Positions 1 through 8,769 are shown, counted from the first letter of the stretch. The stretch is DNA of 64,000 nt from DAHUYF01 sp035623985 (GCA_035623985.1 DASPSJ010000040.1:62001-126000); one strand, 5' to 3'. Numbers and translations: made by a program. The notes: generated by a model not told the origin, from the letters alone.

Positions 1-762
1 CTTCGCCAGCATGGCGTGGTTGCGCCGGCGCCTGCTTGCTATGGACTGCGCGTCGATGCGGCGCAGAAGCGTCCCGGCGAGACGGCTCATCGGCCGCAAC
101 GACGCAACGGCGCCGGCCTCCACCTCACGATAGGAGGTGTACCAGTCGCGGCTGTGCGTCTCCGCCGCGTCCTCGAAGCGCTCCAGCGTCGGTGCCATGA
201 AGGAGAGATCGCGAGAGTCCTCATAGGCAGGCGGGCTCAGCTCGCAGCGCTGCGACACCAGCAGGCCGCCATCGGGAACGCCCAGCAGCTTGCGCGGGCT
301 GTAGATCAACCAGTCGCCCCAAGGCTCGGCATCGGGATCGAAGGCCTGCGCGCGGTCCTCGATCCAGAGCACGTCGCCGCGCGCCCTGACCAGCGCCGGA
401 AAAGCGGCGGGCGGCGCAAAGCCGAAGTAATCGACGCCGAGCACGGCGTCGCCGCGGCCGAGCATCGCATCAAGCCGGGCCGCGTCGGGCGCGAGCGCCT
501 CGCCGACGGCGTAGAAGCGGATGTCCGTTCCCGCGCCGGCGACGGCATCGGCGACTTCCCGGCAGATATAGGCGGGCAGCCACAGCCGACGGACGTCCTT
601 TTGCCGCAGCAGCCAGACGAGCGCGCTGCGCGCGTTATGGAACGTCAAGGCGCCGCGCGCGCCGCCGGTCCAGAGCTGCCACGGCGTGACGGGAGCGGCC
701 GGAAGCTCGTCGATGGCGAGCGGCAGGAACCCGCCGATCGGCGGGCGTATCGCCTCGGTCAT
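1..762 (-). CDS. DegT/DnrJ-like PLP aminotransferase, partial (C-terminus beyond window)
   Basis: An open frame runs leftward from an ATG at 762 and leaves the window still open, so only about 254 N-terminal residues are seen. The translation shows a fold-type I PLP enzyme layout: IEDRAQAF, where an Asp would contact the cofactor pyridine, followed by YSPRKLLGVPDGG with a candidate Schiff-base Lys at about residue 158. This resembles DegT/DnrJ/EryC1/StrS sugar aminotransferases, though the motifs diverge from LegC in this window. The start codon overlaps the acetyltransferase stop (ATGA), so it is translationally coupled to the group at 762-2879. Inference: it aminates a sugar or other small molecule, perhaps for surface or flagellar glycans. 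The substrate cannot be read from the sequence. Confidence 0.72.
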   Translation of the reverse strand, partial: MTEAIRPPIGGFLPLAIDELPAAPVTPWQLWTGGARGALTFHNARSALVWLLRQKDVRRLWLPAYICREVADAVAGAGTDIRFYAVGEALAPDAARLDAMLGRGDAVLGVDYFGFAPPAAFPALVRARGDVLWIEDRAQAFDPDAEPWGDWLIYSPRKLLGVPDGGLLVSQRCELSPPAYEDSRDLSFMAPTLERFEDAAETHSRDWYTSYREVEAGAVASLRPMSRLAGTLLRRIDAQSIASRRRRNHAMLAK

Positions 763-1337
763 GTCGTCCGAGCCGCCGGCTGCCATCGCTCGGGCGCGGC
801 TTCGGCGCCTTCGGCGGTCCTGGCCATGACGCAGACATCCTGCCAGCCGTCGGGCTTCAGCACCGCCCGCGGCCGCAGCTCTTCCAGCACGAAGCCGCAT
901 TTCTCGTAGACGCGCCGCGCCGCGCCGTTCCGCGCCAGCACCTCGAGCCTGAGGCGGCGCAGGCCCAGGCGCGCAAAGGCATGCTCGACCGTCGCGCGCG
1001 TCGCGGCGGTGCCGTAGCCCCGGCCGCGATGCGCCGCGCCGCCGATGAGGATGTGGAAATCGGCCGCGCGCGACCGCTGATCGATCCCGGTCAAATAGGT
1101 ATTGCCGATGTGCAGGCCGTCGGCGGTGCGGCAGATGGCCAGGCGCACATCGCGGGAGGCGGGATCGAGCCAATGACGCATCATCCAGGCGATCGCTTCC
1201 CGGCGCGGGCGCGGCATGAAGGACCCGACGAGGTCGAAGAACAGCCGCTCGTCCTGGTACCAGGCATGGACGCGGTCGAGATCCTCGGCGCGCAGCGGCC
1301 GCAGTAGGAGCGCGGAATCAGCGCCGGCAGACGGCAT
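759..1337 (-). CDS. GNAT-family N-acetyltransferase
   Basis: This 192-residue protein has the GNAT fold signature. The acetyl-CoA pyrophosphate-binding loop HRGRGYGTAA lies at about residues 103-112, followed by an amphipathic helix and the C-terminal NGAARRVYEKCGF segment typical of the RimJ/RimL-like branch. It would transfer an acetyl group from acetyl-CoA to an amine. Its start lies about 20 bp inside the methyltransferase gene upstream, and its stop overlaps the aminotransferase start, so the four genes form one operon. Next to an aminotransferase and near nonulosonic acid genes, a sugar-amine substrate is plausible, but a RimJ/RimL-like protein target cannot be excluded. Confidence 0.85.
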   Translation of the reverse strand: MPSAGADSALLLRPLRAEDLDRVHAWYQDERLFFDLVGSFMPRPRREAIAWMMRHWLDPASRDVRLAICRTADGLHIGNTYLTGIDQRSRAADFHILIGGAAHRGRGYGTAATRATVEHAFARLGLRRLRLEVLARNGAARRVYEKCGFVLEELRPRAVLKPDGWQDVCVMARTAEGAEAAPERWQPAARTT

Positions 1338-2055
1338 AGATGCTGGCGGAAAGGTCGGGATACTTGAACCCGAGCTGATAGCACGCCTCCATATAGGCCT
1401 CGGTGATGATCTCGCCGCCGCCGAGCCGGTCGAACTGGAAATTGGCGAGCGGCTTGAAGAAAATGCCGCCGGTGTTGACGATATCGAGGCCGGCGCGCCG
1501 CAGATCCGCTTCGAGCGTGTCGAGCTGATAGACGCGGCGGTGGCCGTGCTTGAGGTCGGCCGGCGTCAGCGCGGCATTGTGGTCGAGCAGGCCCATCTTC
1601 ACCGCAAGCTGGCGCGAGGCCGCGTTGCCGTTCGGCACCACGACGAAGGCCAGGCCGCGCTCATTGAGCGCGCCGCGGATCTTGCCGAGAACGGCGACGG
1701 GATCGATGACGTGCTCGAGCACGTGGACCAGGAAGACGGCGTCGAAACGCGCCGGCAGGTCCAACGTCTCGAACAGCGAGCAGTGGAAGGCGGCGGGCCG
1801 CGCCAGACGCCGGCGCGTGTGATCGAGAAAGCGCTGCGCCGCGTCGACGATGGTGAGCGATGCGTAGCGCTGCTCGAGCAGGACGGTGAGGTCGCCGTGA
1901 TAGCAGCCGATCTGCAGCGCGCTGCCGCCGTGCAGATAGGGCGCGAGCGCGCGCAGCATGTAGCCGCGCATGCGCGCGTCGAAGGGCGATTCATCGTAAC
2001 CGTCGACGAGGTCGTTGACATAGGCGAATTCGGTATCGAGGGCGGGTTTCGTCAT
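1318..2055 (-). CDS. Class I SAM-dependent methyltransferase
   Basis: A 245-residue protein. The ATG at 2055 is chosen over an upstream in-frame start because it forms an ATGA overlap with the preceding dioxygenase stop. The SAM-binding motif I is LQIGCYHGD at about residues 47-55. The acidic end of strand 2 (TIVDAAQ) and a motif resembling VLEHVIDP follow, as in Methyltransf_11/23-type enzymes that act on small molecules or sugars. It is the second gene of the minus-strand operon with PhyH, GNAT and aminotransferase genes. Inference: O- or N-methylation of a glycan or metabolite. The acceptor is not visible. Confidence 0.85.
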   Translation of the reverse strand: MTKPALDTEFAYVNDLVDGYDESPFDARMRGYMLRALAPYLHGGSALQIGCYHGDLTVLLEQRYASLTIVDAAQRFLDHTRRRLARPAAFHCSLFETLDLPARFDAVFLVHVLEHVIDPVAVLGKIRGALNERGLAFVVVPNGNAASRQLAVKMGLLDHNAALTPADLKHGHRRVYQLDTLEADLRRAGLDIVNTGGIFFKPLANFQFDRLGGGEIITEAYMEACYQLGFKYPDLSASIYAVCRR

Positions 2056-2879
2056 GGCGCGCGCTCCGGCGCCGGCGCGTCCTCGCGGTAGAAGCGCTCG
2101 TCCTTCGGCCGGTACCATTCATCGTGATTGGCGGGGATGCGCGAGAAATAGCCGAGGACCTGCTTCGTCGCATCGTCGAGCCCGCTCACGGCGGCGTCGC
2201 CGAGCTGGCGCACATGGTCGATTTGCGGCTTGATGAAAGGCGGCGTGAAGGTGAGAGTGAGGGCGCGGCGGCGAGCGCCGCTGCGGTTCTCGCCGGCCGC
2301 GTGGACGAGGTTGCTGTCGAAGAGCAGGACGCTGCCGGCGGGGCCGGTGATCGGGCGAGCCCTGGCGAAAAAGGTCGCGGCATCGGGCATGGTCTCGCGC
2401 CGGTGCGAGCCGGGCAAGACCAGGGTGGCGCCGTTCTCGGCCGAAAACGCATCGAGCATCACCAGCACGTTCAGCATCAGCGGCAGCTCGGCAGTGAAAT
2501 GCCTGACGTCGCGGTGCGGCCGGTGCAGGTAGGAACGCGCGGCGCCGTCATTGTCGACGCCGCCGAACGAATTCAAGATGAAAGGGCCGCCGAAATGCCC
2601 GGCGATGACCCGCCGTAGCGGCAGATCGCGCAGGAAATCGAGGAAGGAAGCGCCGAGCGGCAGCAGATGGTGTGCCGAGCCCCGGCCGTCCGCCAGGCCG
2701 CGCTCGCTCTGCCATCGCCGGCAGACGGCGCAGGCCGCTTCCAGGTCGGCTGCGAGCCGCTCGCGCTGGGTGTCGCCGAGGACGGCCTCCGCCAGCACCC
2801 AGCCCTGCTGACGCAGCGTGTCCGCCGCCGACGGCATGTCGGCGCCGTGCTTGAGAGAGGCGCTAATCCCGGAGACCAT
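2052..2879 (-). CDS. Phytanoyl-CoA dioxygenase (PhyH) family protein
   Basis: A 275-residue Fe(II)/2-oxoglutarate dioxygenase-like protein. The iron-binding HxD is seen in PHRDVRHF and the distal His in LVHAAGEN, followed by an Arg suited to bind 2-oxoglutarate (RRRALTL). PhyH members hydroxylate lipids and many small molecules, and bacterial ones often sit in glycan or secondary-metabolite clusters. An in-frame Met at residue 15 (MPSAAD) is an alternative start. It is first in the minus-strand operon, diverging from flbT across a 181-bp gap. The substrate is unknown. The neighbourhood suggests tailoring of a flagellar or surface sugar. Confidence 0.85.
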   Translation of the reverse strand: MVSGISASLKHGADMPSAADTLRQQGWVLAEAVLGDTQRERLAADLEAACAVCRRWQSERGLADGRGSAHHLLPLGASFLDFLRDLPLRRVIAGHFGGPFILNSFGGVDNDGAARSYLHRPHRDVRHFTAELPLMLNVLVMLDAFSAENGATLVLPGSHRRETMPDAATFFARARPITGPAGSVLLFDSNLVHAAGENRSGARRRALTLTFTPPFIKPQIDHVRQLGDAAVSGLDDATKQVLGYFSRIPANHDEWYRPKDERFYREDAPAPERAP

Positions 2880-2961
2880 GGCTGCGACGCATCGACCTCT
2901 TCACGCCCCGCGAACGCAGGCTCGCCGGGGCCGCAGGCTTTCTCGAAATAGCCCATTAAGC

Positions 2962-2977
2962 TTTACGGCGCGTTAAC
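2962..2977 (+). promoter_or_regulatory. Candidate CtrA box upstream of flbT
   Basis: TTTA-N7-TTAAC lies about 85 bp before the flbT ATG. It has one mismatch to the CtrA consensus TTAA-N7-TTAAC. The same architecture occurs before fliX, fliL and flgB in this window. It was identified by eye only. Confidence 0.4.
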
Positions 2978-3060
2978 GGCGCGCCGGGGCCGGTATGCGA
3001 TTTGTTAACCTTCGCACTTTAGAACCGAGCGAGGGATCAACCGCCGGTCGGAGCAGTAGA

Positions 3061-3483
3061 ATGCCGCTCACCATCAATCTCAAGCCGGGGGAGAAGCTCA
3101 TCCTCAACGGCGTCGTGCTGCAGAACGCGCATCATGCCGCGAAATTGCTGATCCACAACGAAGCTTCTCTGCTGCGGGAAAAGGACATCATCAGCGAGGC
3201 GCAGGCGACCACGCCGGCGCGCCGGATCTATTTTACGGTGCAATGCCTCTATCTGTTCCGCTCGAAGGCTTCGATCTATTTACCGATAATTCAGAGCTTT
3301 TTAGGAGAATTCGCCCAAGCCGCGCCGAGCACTCTGCCGCTTGTGCAGCAGATCGAGAAGGAAATCGCCTCGGACCAGCTCTACCAGGCGCTCAAAACGG
3401 CAAAGCAGCTCATCAGCAAGGAGCAGGAGATCTTGAATGGCTTCACCGGCACAGAAATACGCGCGGACGCCAGCGCCGGGTAA
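3061..3483 (+). CDS. flbT: Flagellin mRNA regulator FlbT
   Basis: A 140-residue protein starting MPLTINLKPGEKLILNG. It has the conserved FlbT core LREKDIISEA and TPARRIYFTVQ followed by a helical C-terminus. In Caulobacter FlbT binds the 5' leader of flagellin mRNA and lowers its stability and translation until the hook is complete. The ATG at 3061 is chosen because family homology starts there and GGAG lies just upstream. The gene overlaps flaF by 47 bp, the order seen in many alphaproteobacterial flagellar loci. No flagellin gene is in the window, so its target must be encoded elsewhere. Confidence 0.93.
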   Translation: MPLTINLKPGEKLILNGVVLQNAHHAAKLLIHNEASLLREKDIISEAQATTPARRIYFTVQCLYLFRSKASIYLPIIQSFLGEFAQAAPSTLPLVQQIEKEIASDQLYQALKTAKQLISKEQEILNGFTGTEIRADASAG

Positions 3484-3859
3484 TCCGGCGAAATCGGAGG
3501 CCTGGGCGCTGCTCGAGTCGGCAAGGCTGATGGAAGGTGCCAAGGGCGGAGACAGCTCCGAGCTTCTCGGCGCGCTGCGGCGCAATTGGCGGCTGTGGAC
3601 GATCTTTCAGGCGAGCCTCATCGACGCCGAATGCACGGTGCCGACCGAAATACGCCGCAATCTCCTCGGCCTCGCCAATTTCATCGACCGCCATACCGGG
3701 CAGCTTCTCGCCAATCCCGATCCCGCCCAGGTCGACGTGCTCATCAACATCAACCGGCAGATCGGCGAGGGCCTGCTCGAAGGCCAGCGCGCCGCCGCAA
3801 TGAAAGCCGCCGCCGAAACCCAGACGCAGCCCCCGGCAGGCTTGCGCGACACGGCCTAA
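3437..3859 (+). CDS. flaF: Flagellin synthesis regulator FlaF
   Basis: A 140-residue helical protein matching the FlaF family: a core with LRRNWRLWTIFQ, then EIRRNLLGLANFIDRHT, then DVLININRQIGEGL. FlaF acts opposite to FlbT and is needed for flagellin synthesis or secretion in Caulobacter and Brucella, where it binds flagellin. The start lies well inside flbT, so translation is probably coupled. It has a longer N-terminus than the shortest family members and an Ala/Gln/Pro-rich tail. Confidence is high from both sequence and synteny. Confidence 0.92.
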   Translation: MASPAQKYARTPAPGNPAKSEAWALLESARLMEGAKGGDSSELLGALRRNWRLWTIFQASLIDAECTVPTEIRRNLLGLANFIDRHTGQLLANPDPAQVDVLININRQIGEGLLEGQRAAAMKAAAETQTQPPAGLRDTA

Positions 3860-3878
3860 AGCCGGCGGGCGGCCCAGC

Positions 3879-5753
3879 GTGGAAGGAAAAAACACCGTAT
3901 CCGTCGAGCAGCTCGTCGCCGACGCCGCGCGCCATCTCGGCGACGGCAATGCCGAAGCCGCCATCGCCATGCTGAGCCTCGCCAGCGCCCAGGACCCGAA
4001 CGATCTGCGCATTCATTTCCTGACCGCGCTCGTTGCCTGGTCCTTGCACGACACCGCCAAGGCGTTGGCGCTGACCCAATCCTGCTTCGACCGCGATCCC
4101 GGCAACGGCACCTTCGCCGAAGCGCTGGCGTCGCTCTATGCCCAGGCCGGCGAACTCCTCGAAAGCCTCTATTACGGCAAGCTCGCCATCGCGCTGCCGC
4201 CGAACGAGACCATGCGCTGGTGGCTGCCGACCGGCTTTCCGACCTTCGAGCAAGCCTTTCTGTCGATCCAGAGCAAGCCGCTGCTGGCCCAGGCGCGGCT
4301 CTTCGGCGGCAGCGGCCGGCTCGTCCGGGCGCTCGACAAGGCACGCCAGCATGTCGAGGTCGCGCCCGATGACGCGGAAGGGCGGCTGTTCTACGCCGAG
4401 CTGCTGCTGCGCGCCGGACAGGCGGCGCCCGCCGCCGAGATCCTGCAGCCCCTGACGCAGGCCGGAACTCCGGAGCCGGCGGCTGCGAGCCTCCTGGCGA
4501 AATGCCTCGCCGCCATCGGCGACGCGACGTCGGCGGTGCGCTGGCATGATCGTGCCTGCACGGCCGCGCCGGACGATGCGGCGATCGCCGCCGGACGCAT
4601 CGCCGATGCCCCTTGGATCGGCGCCGACCGCCAGCACTGCGACGGCTGGGTCAAGGATTGGCTCGCACGCTTCACCCGGCCGGCCAAGCCGCGCCACTGG
4701 CGGGCGGCCGGGGACACGCTCGTCATCGGCTATCTCGTTTCGCATTTCGCCGACCGCGGCGACGCGGCGGCGGTCGCCGCGGTTGCGCGCGCCCACGCCC
4801 GCGCCGGCGCCAGCGTCATCGGCTATGGGCTCGGCGCGCAAAGCTGGGGCGAGAACGCGCTCCTGGGCGGCGCCTTCGACAAATGGCGCGACATCACCGG
4901 CGTCGATCATGCCACCTTGGCGAAGATGTTCGCCGGCGACGGCCTCGCCGCGGTGATCGACGTCGGCGGCTTCGCCTCGCCCGGCAATCTGCGCGCGCTG
5001 GCGCAGGTCAACACGGCGGTGCGGGTCGCCTGGCTTGCCGATGCGCGCGGCCTCGGTCATCGCATCTACGATGCCGTCCTTGCGCCGCGCGCGGCGCGGT
5101 TCGGCGCCGCGGAGATTGCTCTCTGGCACGCGCCCTGCGGCGACTATCCCCTGCTGCGCGATTGGTCGCGGCCGGCGGAACGGACCGTCGATCCCGCCTG
5201 CCGCTTCGGCGCCGATGTGTCGCTTGCCCAGATCGACGCGGAAACCACGGCGCTGTGGCGCGCCGTGCTCGAAGCCTCGCCGAAAGCGAGCCTGTTGCTG
5301 CACGCCCATGACCTGTCGCGGCCCGCCAACGTCGCGCGGCTGATCGACCGCTTCGGCACCGGCCTCGCGTCGCGTATCGACGTCGTCGCCGCGGAAGCCG
5401 CCGATGAATTCTACCGCCAGGTCGACGCGGCGCTGGCGCCGGCCCGCGGCCTCAGCGCGCGCCTCACCGGCGAGGCGCTTGCCCATGGCGTGCCGGTCAT
5501 TGCCTTCGACAATGGCGGCCCTTGGCAGCCCTATTCCGCCATGCTGCGCGAGCTCGGCCTCGCTCCTCTCGTGACGGCGAAGCCCGAGGAGTATGTCCAG
5601 CTCGCAACCGGGCTGGCGGCATCGGGCGAGAAGCGGGCGCAGGCCGTTGCCGCCGTCGCACCGGTCGCGGCGCGCGGCGAAGGCACCGCCGGAGAGATCG
5701 CGGCGGCGATCGAAAGCGCGGTTCGGGCGATGCTCTGCGAGGCGGCTGCATGA
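3879..5753 (+). CDS. flbA: FlbA-like TPR and OGT/SPINDLY-type protein
   Basis: A 624-residue protein from a GTG at 3879. The first 240 or so residues are TPR-like helical repeats with Ala-rich periodicity. The rest resembles the GT41 (SPINDLY/OGT) fold, including VIGYLVSHFADRG and a terminal stretch with LTGEALAHGVPVIAF. In Caulobacter the flbA gene lies beside flaF and flbT and affects flagellin production. The next gene overlaps by 4 bp (ATGA). Whether the GT41-like half still transfers sugar is uncertain: the strongly conserved catalytic and UDP-contact motifs of true OGTs are not obvious here. It could be a structural or regulatory derivative. Confidence 0.75.
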   Translation: MEGKNTVSVEQLVADAARHLGDGNAEAAIAMLSLASAQDPNDLRIHFLTALVAWSLHDTAKALALTQSCFDRDPGNGTFAEALASLYAQAGELLESLYYGKLAIALPPNETMRWWLPTGFPTFEQAFLSIQSKPLLAQARLFGGSGRLVRALDKARQHVEVAPDDAEGRLFYAELLLRAGQAAPAAEILQPLTQAGTPEPAAASLLAKCLAAIGDATSAVRWHDRACTAAPDDAAIAAGRIADAPWIGADRQHCDGWVKDWLARFTRPAKPRHWRAAGDTLVIGYLVSHFADRGDAAAVAAVARAHARAGASVIGYGLGAQSWGENALLGGAFDKWRDITGVDHATLAKMFAGDGLAAVIDVGGFASPGNLRALAQVNTAVRVAWLADARGLGHRIYDAVLAPRAARFGAAEIALWHAPCGDYPLLRDWSRPAERTVDPACRFGADVSLAQIDAETTALWRAVLEASPKASLLLHAHDLSRPANVARLIDRFGTGLASRIDVVAAEAADEFYRQVDAALAPARGLSARLTGEALAHGVPVIAFDNGGPWQPYSAMLRELGLAPLVTAKPEEYVQLATGLAASGEKRAQAVAAVAPVAARGEGTAGEIAAAIESAVRAMLCEAAA

Positions 5754-7708
5754 GCGCGGGCGAGCGCGCCGTCCGTTCGCGCAAAGCCTTCGCCGAGCGG
5801 TTTCCGCATCTCATCGACGCCATTAATGCCCAGCCGGCGCAATCTTCCGCCGTGCTCGACAACGGCGTGCCGGTCGACATCCTCGTCGGCGACCGCCGCA
5901 TCTATGGCGGCGACGCGCGGCAGCATTCGCTGACGCAGGTCGAGGACTTCCTCAAGAAGCCGCTGCGCCTCATCATGGAGGCGCCGACCGCGGCGGGGCT
6001 GGTCAGCGAGATCTGCATCGACCTCAAATACGCCATGGAGCGCACGCTCGACGAGTCCGGCGTCAGCGAGCTGTCGCGCGGCCCGATTTCGGCGCCGACC
6101 TTCCTGGTCGTCTTCGGTCTCGGCCTCGGATATCACCTCGACGCGCTGATCAGCCGCACCGGCGCGCGCTGGGTCATCGTCGTCGAGCCCTTCGTCGAAT
6201 TCATCGACCATTCCTTCCGGACGGTGGATTGGCAGGCGATCTTCGAGCGGATCGACGACGCCGGAGGCGCCATCCATTTCCTCAGCGATCTCGACCCCGG
6301 CCGCATCATCGGCTCGGTCATGCGCCTTGTCTCGATCCACGGCACGCCTTTTCTCGACGGCACCTGGGTCTTCACCCACTATCCGCTCTGGACCTTCGCC
6401 GAGGCGGCGAAGCGGCTGCACGGCGCCGCCGAGTTCGCCTACGTCAATCGCGGTTTCTTCGAAGACGAGATCGTGATGATGACGAACGCGGTGACCAACT
6501 TCTCGACCCATTCCTTCTGGCTGCTCGACGCCAAGCCGCGGCTTCACCGCCCGGAGACGGCGGTCGTCGTCGGCGCCGGCCCGTCGCTCGACGAGGGCAT
6601 CGAGACGCTGCGGCGGATCCGCGACCGGGTGGTGCTGTTCTCCTGCGGCACGGCGCTTCGCCCGCTGCTGCGCCGGGGCCTGGTGCCGGATTTCCATTGC
6701 GAGCTGGAGAACGGCCCGCAGGTCTTCGAAGTCATCAGCGAGGCGAGGGAGCACGGCGATCTCTCGCGCGTCTGTCTCATCGCCTCGGCCACCGTCGATC
6801 CCCGCGTCGCCCCCCTGTTCGGCGAGGTGATCTTCTTCTTCCGCGACAGCGTCAGCTCGACCTGCATCCTGCGCGGCGAGGTCGGCCCGATCAACGGCGC
6901 GGCGCCGACCTGCGTCAACACGGCGATGGCGGCCGCCGAGGGGCTCGGCTTCACCGATTTCATCCTGTTCGGCGCCGATTGCGGCACGCGGCCCGGCATG
7001 CCGGACCATGCCGAGGGCACGATCTATCGCGACATCGACAAGTGGAAAAAGTATCTCGAGCAGCGCGCGAAATATCCGCTCGAGGTCGAAGGCAATTTCG
7101 GCGGCGTGGCGGCGACCAACTGGGTCTATGACGCCAGCCGCCGCATGCTGATCGAGCTGATCGCGATCCATCGGCTCAACGTCGTCAATTGCAGCGACGG
7201 CGCCTTGATCGCCGGCGCGACGCCGCGCGTGCCGGAGTCGCTGAAGGTCGAGGGCGCGGCGGTCGACCAGGGCCGGATCCTGGGCGACCTCAAGCGCACC
7301 ATGAGACACTACGCGCCGGGCGAGATCCTGCGCACGAAGGCACTCGAGGGGCTGCGCGAGCGCGCGCAGGCGCTTTACGCCGATCTGCGCGTCCTCCTGG
7401 GCCGCTTCGATCGCGAGAGCGCGGACTTTGCCGGCCTTTATCAGGCGATGTACGACTTCTGCCGGCAGGCGGGCGCCGCTTACGGCCAGACCCAGTCGAT
7501 CCCTGACGGCAGTCTCCACGCCATACCGCGCCTCGGCATGTTTTATGGCTGCCGCCTGTCCGATGAAGCGCTGCGTCGCCGGCTCTTCGCCGGTTTCCAC
7601 GATGAGTTCGGCAAGGCGCTCGACGCGATGGAGCGCCAGACCGACGAGTTGCTCGCGCGGCTTTCCGAGTCGATCGGAGAGCCACCCGCTTCGGTGCCCG
7701 CGGCGTAA
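5750..7708 (+). CDS. maf: Motility-associated factor (Maf) flagellin glycosyltransferase
   Basis: A 652-residue protein with the MAF_flag10 (DUF115) domain: AVVVGAGPSLDEGIE at about residue 274 begins a Rossmann-like segment, followed by CGTALRPLL, GAAPTCVNTAMAAAEGLG and LFGADCGTRPG. Maf proteins transfer CMP-activated pseudaminic or legionaminic acid to Ser/Thr of flagellin in Campylobacter, Aeromonas and Magnetospirillum. The ATG at 5750 overlaps the flbA-like stop and is preferred over the longer open frame. A complete legionaminic-type pathway starts about 1.3 kb downstream, so the donor is plausibly CMP-legionaminate. The acceptor flagellin is not in the window. Confidence 0.9.
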   Translation: MSAGERAVRSRKAFAERFPHLIDAINAQPAQSSAVLDNGVPVDILVGDRRIYGGDARQHSLTQVEDFLKKPLRLIMEAPTAAGLVSEICIDLKYAMERTLDESGVSELSRGPISAPTFLVVFGLGLGYHLDALISRTGARWVIVVEPFVEFIDHSFRTVDWQAIFERIDDAGGAIHFLSDLDPGRIIGSVMRLVSIHGTPFLDGTWVFTHYPLWTFAEAAKRLHGAAEFAYVNRGFFEDEIVMMTNAVTNFSTHSFWLLDAKPRLHRPETAVVVGAGPSLDEGIETLRRIRDRVVLFSCGTALRPLLRRGLVPDFHCELENGPQVFEVISEAREHGDLSRVCLIASATVDPRVAPLFGEVIFFFRDSVSSTCILRGEVGPINGAAPTCVNTAMAAAEGLGFTDFILFGADCGTRPGMPDHAEGTIYRDIDKWKKYLEQRAKYPLEVEGNFGGVAATNWVYDASRRMLIELIAIHRLNVVNCSDGALIAGATPRVPESLKVEGAAVDQGRILGDLKRTMRHYAPGEILRTKALEGLRERAQALYADLRVLLGRFDRESADFAGLYQAMYDFCRQAGAAYGQTQSIPDGSLHAIPRLGMFYGCRLSDEALRRRLFAGFHDEFGKALDAMERQTDELLARLSESIGEPPASVPAA

Positions 7709-7752
7709 CCGGCGCCTGCCGTCTTCCGCCAAGCGCCTCGACGGAAATCCCG

Positions 7753-8769
7753 CTAAGCGCTGGTCGAGATGATCTGGCCGGTCGAGCCGTTGCCCGCGCT
7801 CGAACCGCTGCTGCCGCTCGCGCTGGAGCCGCTGCCGCTCGTGCCGGAGCTGCCGCTGCCCGCAGTCGAGCTGCTGCCGCTCGTGGGCGTCGGCAGGTTG
7901 GCGGAAAACAGGGTCGGCACGCCGTTGTTGCCGACGAGAATGGACATCGTCGTGCCCGGCTGCACCGCGGATTCATTCGCGAGGGTTTGCACGCTGGTCA
8001 GGATGCTCGTCGCGTTGGTCTCGTCGCCGACATCGAGCTGGATGATGTGGTATTCCTCCTGCGTCTGCTGCTGGAGGTTGGCGATCGTCGCCGATGCAGC
8101 GCTGAGCTCGCTGTTCTGCAGATTGCTGATCTGGGTGCTGATGCCACTGATCTGGGTTTGCAGCGCCTGCTGGACGCTCGCCGTAATCTGCTGATTGAGC
8201 GAGGTCGTCGAGCTGCTCGCCTGGACGGCGTTTTGCGCCGCCTGGATGTCGCTCAAAGCCTGCGCCTGGCCCGCCGGCGTGCTGAGGTCGTAGCTCGCGC
8301 TCGATTGGATGCCGAGGCCGTTATATTGAATGCCGGCAACGCCGTCGGGCTGAAGGCCGGGGGCGAAGGGCACGGTCTGGAGCAGCGATACGTCGTTCTG
8401 CGCGGAGGCCAAAGCCTGGTCGAAGGAGGTTGAATCGCCGGCCTGCGCGGCCACGGCGAGGTTGCCGAGCTGGAGCGAAATCTGACTGAGCGCGGTGCCG
8501 TTCTCGCTGAGCGCCGCCTCGGCGTTTTGGTAGGTGGTCTGCTGCTGGGTGAGCTGCTGCTCCTGCTGCTGATAGACCGGGATGTTCGGGTCCTCGGCCT
8601 GCGCCTGGAGGGCGGCGATCTTCTTGTTGAGCTGCGCCGTCAGGTCGTTGCCGATGAGCTGCAGCCGGTAATTGGCCATGCTCTGCGCATTGGCGGCGCT
8701 GGCGGCGGCGAGCTTGCTGATCAACGCGTTGTTGATCGTAAGCGTGCTGCTGATCGACGACGTGCTCAC
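7753..8769 (-). CDS. Uncharacterised Ser/Gln/Asn-rich coiled protein without Lys/Arg after residue 50
   Basis: I do not recognise this family. The likely start is a GTG at 8769 preceded by GGAG at good spacing, giving 338 residues. The basic residues seen are K19, R35, K49 and K50. The remaining 288 or so have no Lys or Arg at all. There is no Cys or Trp and no signal peptide. The middle is helical and Gln-rich (QQQEQQLTQQQ), and the last 45 residues are a Ser/Gly/Thr linker ending QIISTSA. This composition recalls axial flagellar proteins exported through the flagellar type III system. It lies beside maf and legB. Inference: a secreted flagellum-associated protein or a glycosylation substrate. 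It might instead be an unrelated surface protein. Confidence 0.7.
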   Translation of the reverse strand: MSTSSISSTLTINNALISKLAAASAANAQSMANYRLQLIGNDLTAQLNKKIAALQAQAEDPNIPVYQQQEQQLTQQQTTYQNAEAALSENGTALSQISLQLGNLAVAAQAGDSTSFDQALASAQNDVSLLQTVPFAPGLQPDGVAGIQYNGLGIQSSASYDLSTPAGQAQALSDIQAAQNAVQASSSTTSLNQQITASVQQALQTQISGISTQISNLQNSELSAASATIANLQQQTQEEYHIIQLDVGDETNATSILTSVQTLANESAVQPGTTMSILVGNNGVPTLFSANLPTPTSGSSSTAGSGSSGTSGSGSSASGSSGSSAGNGSTGQIISTSA

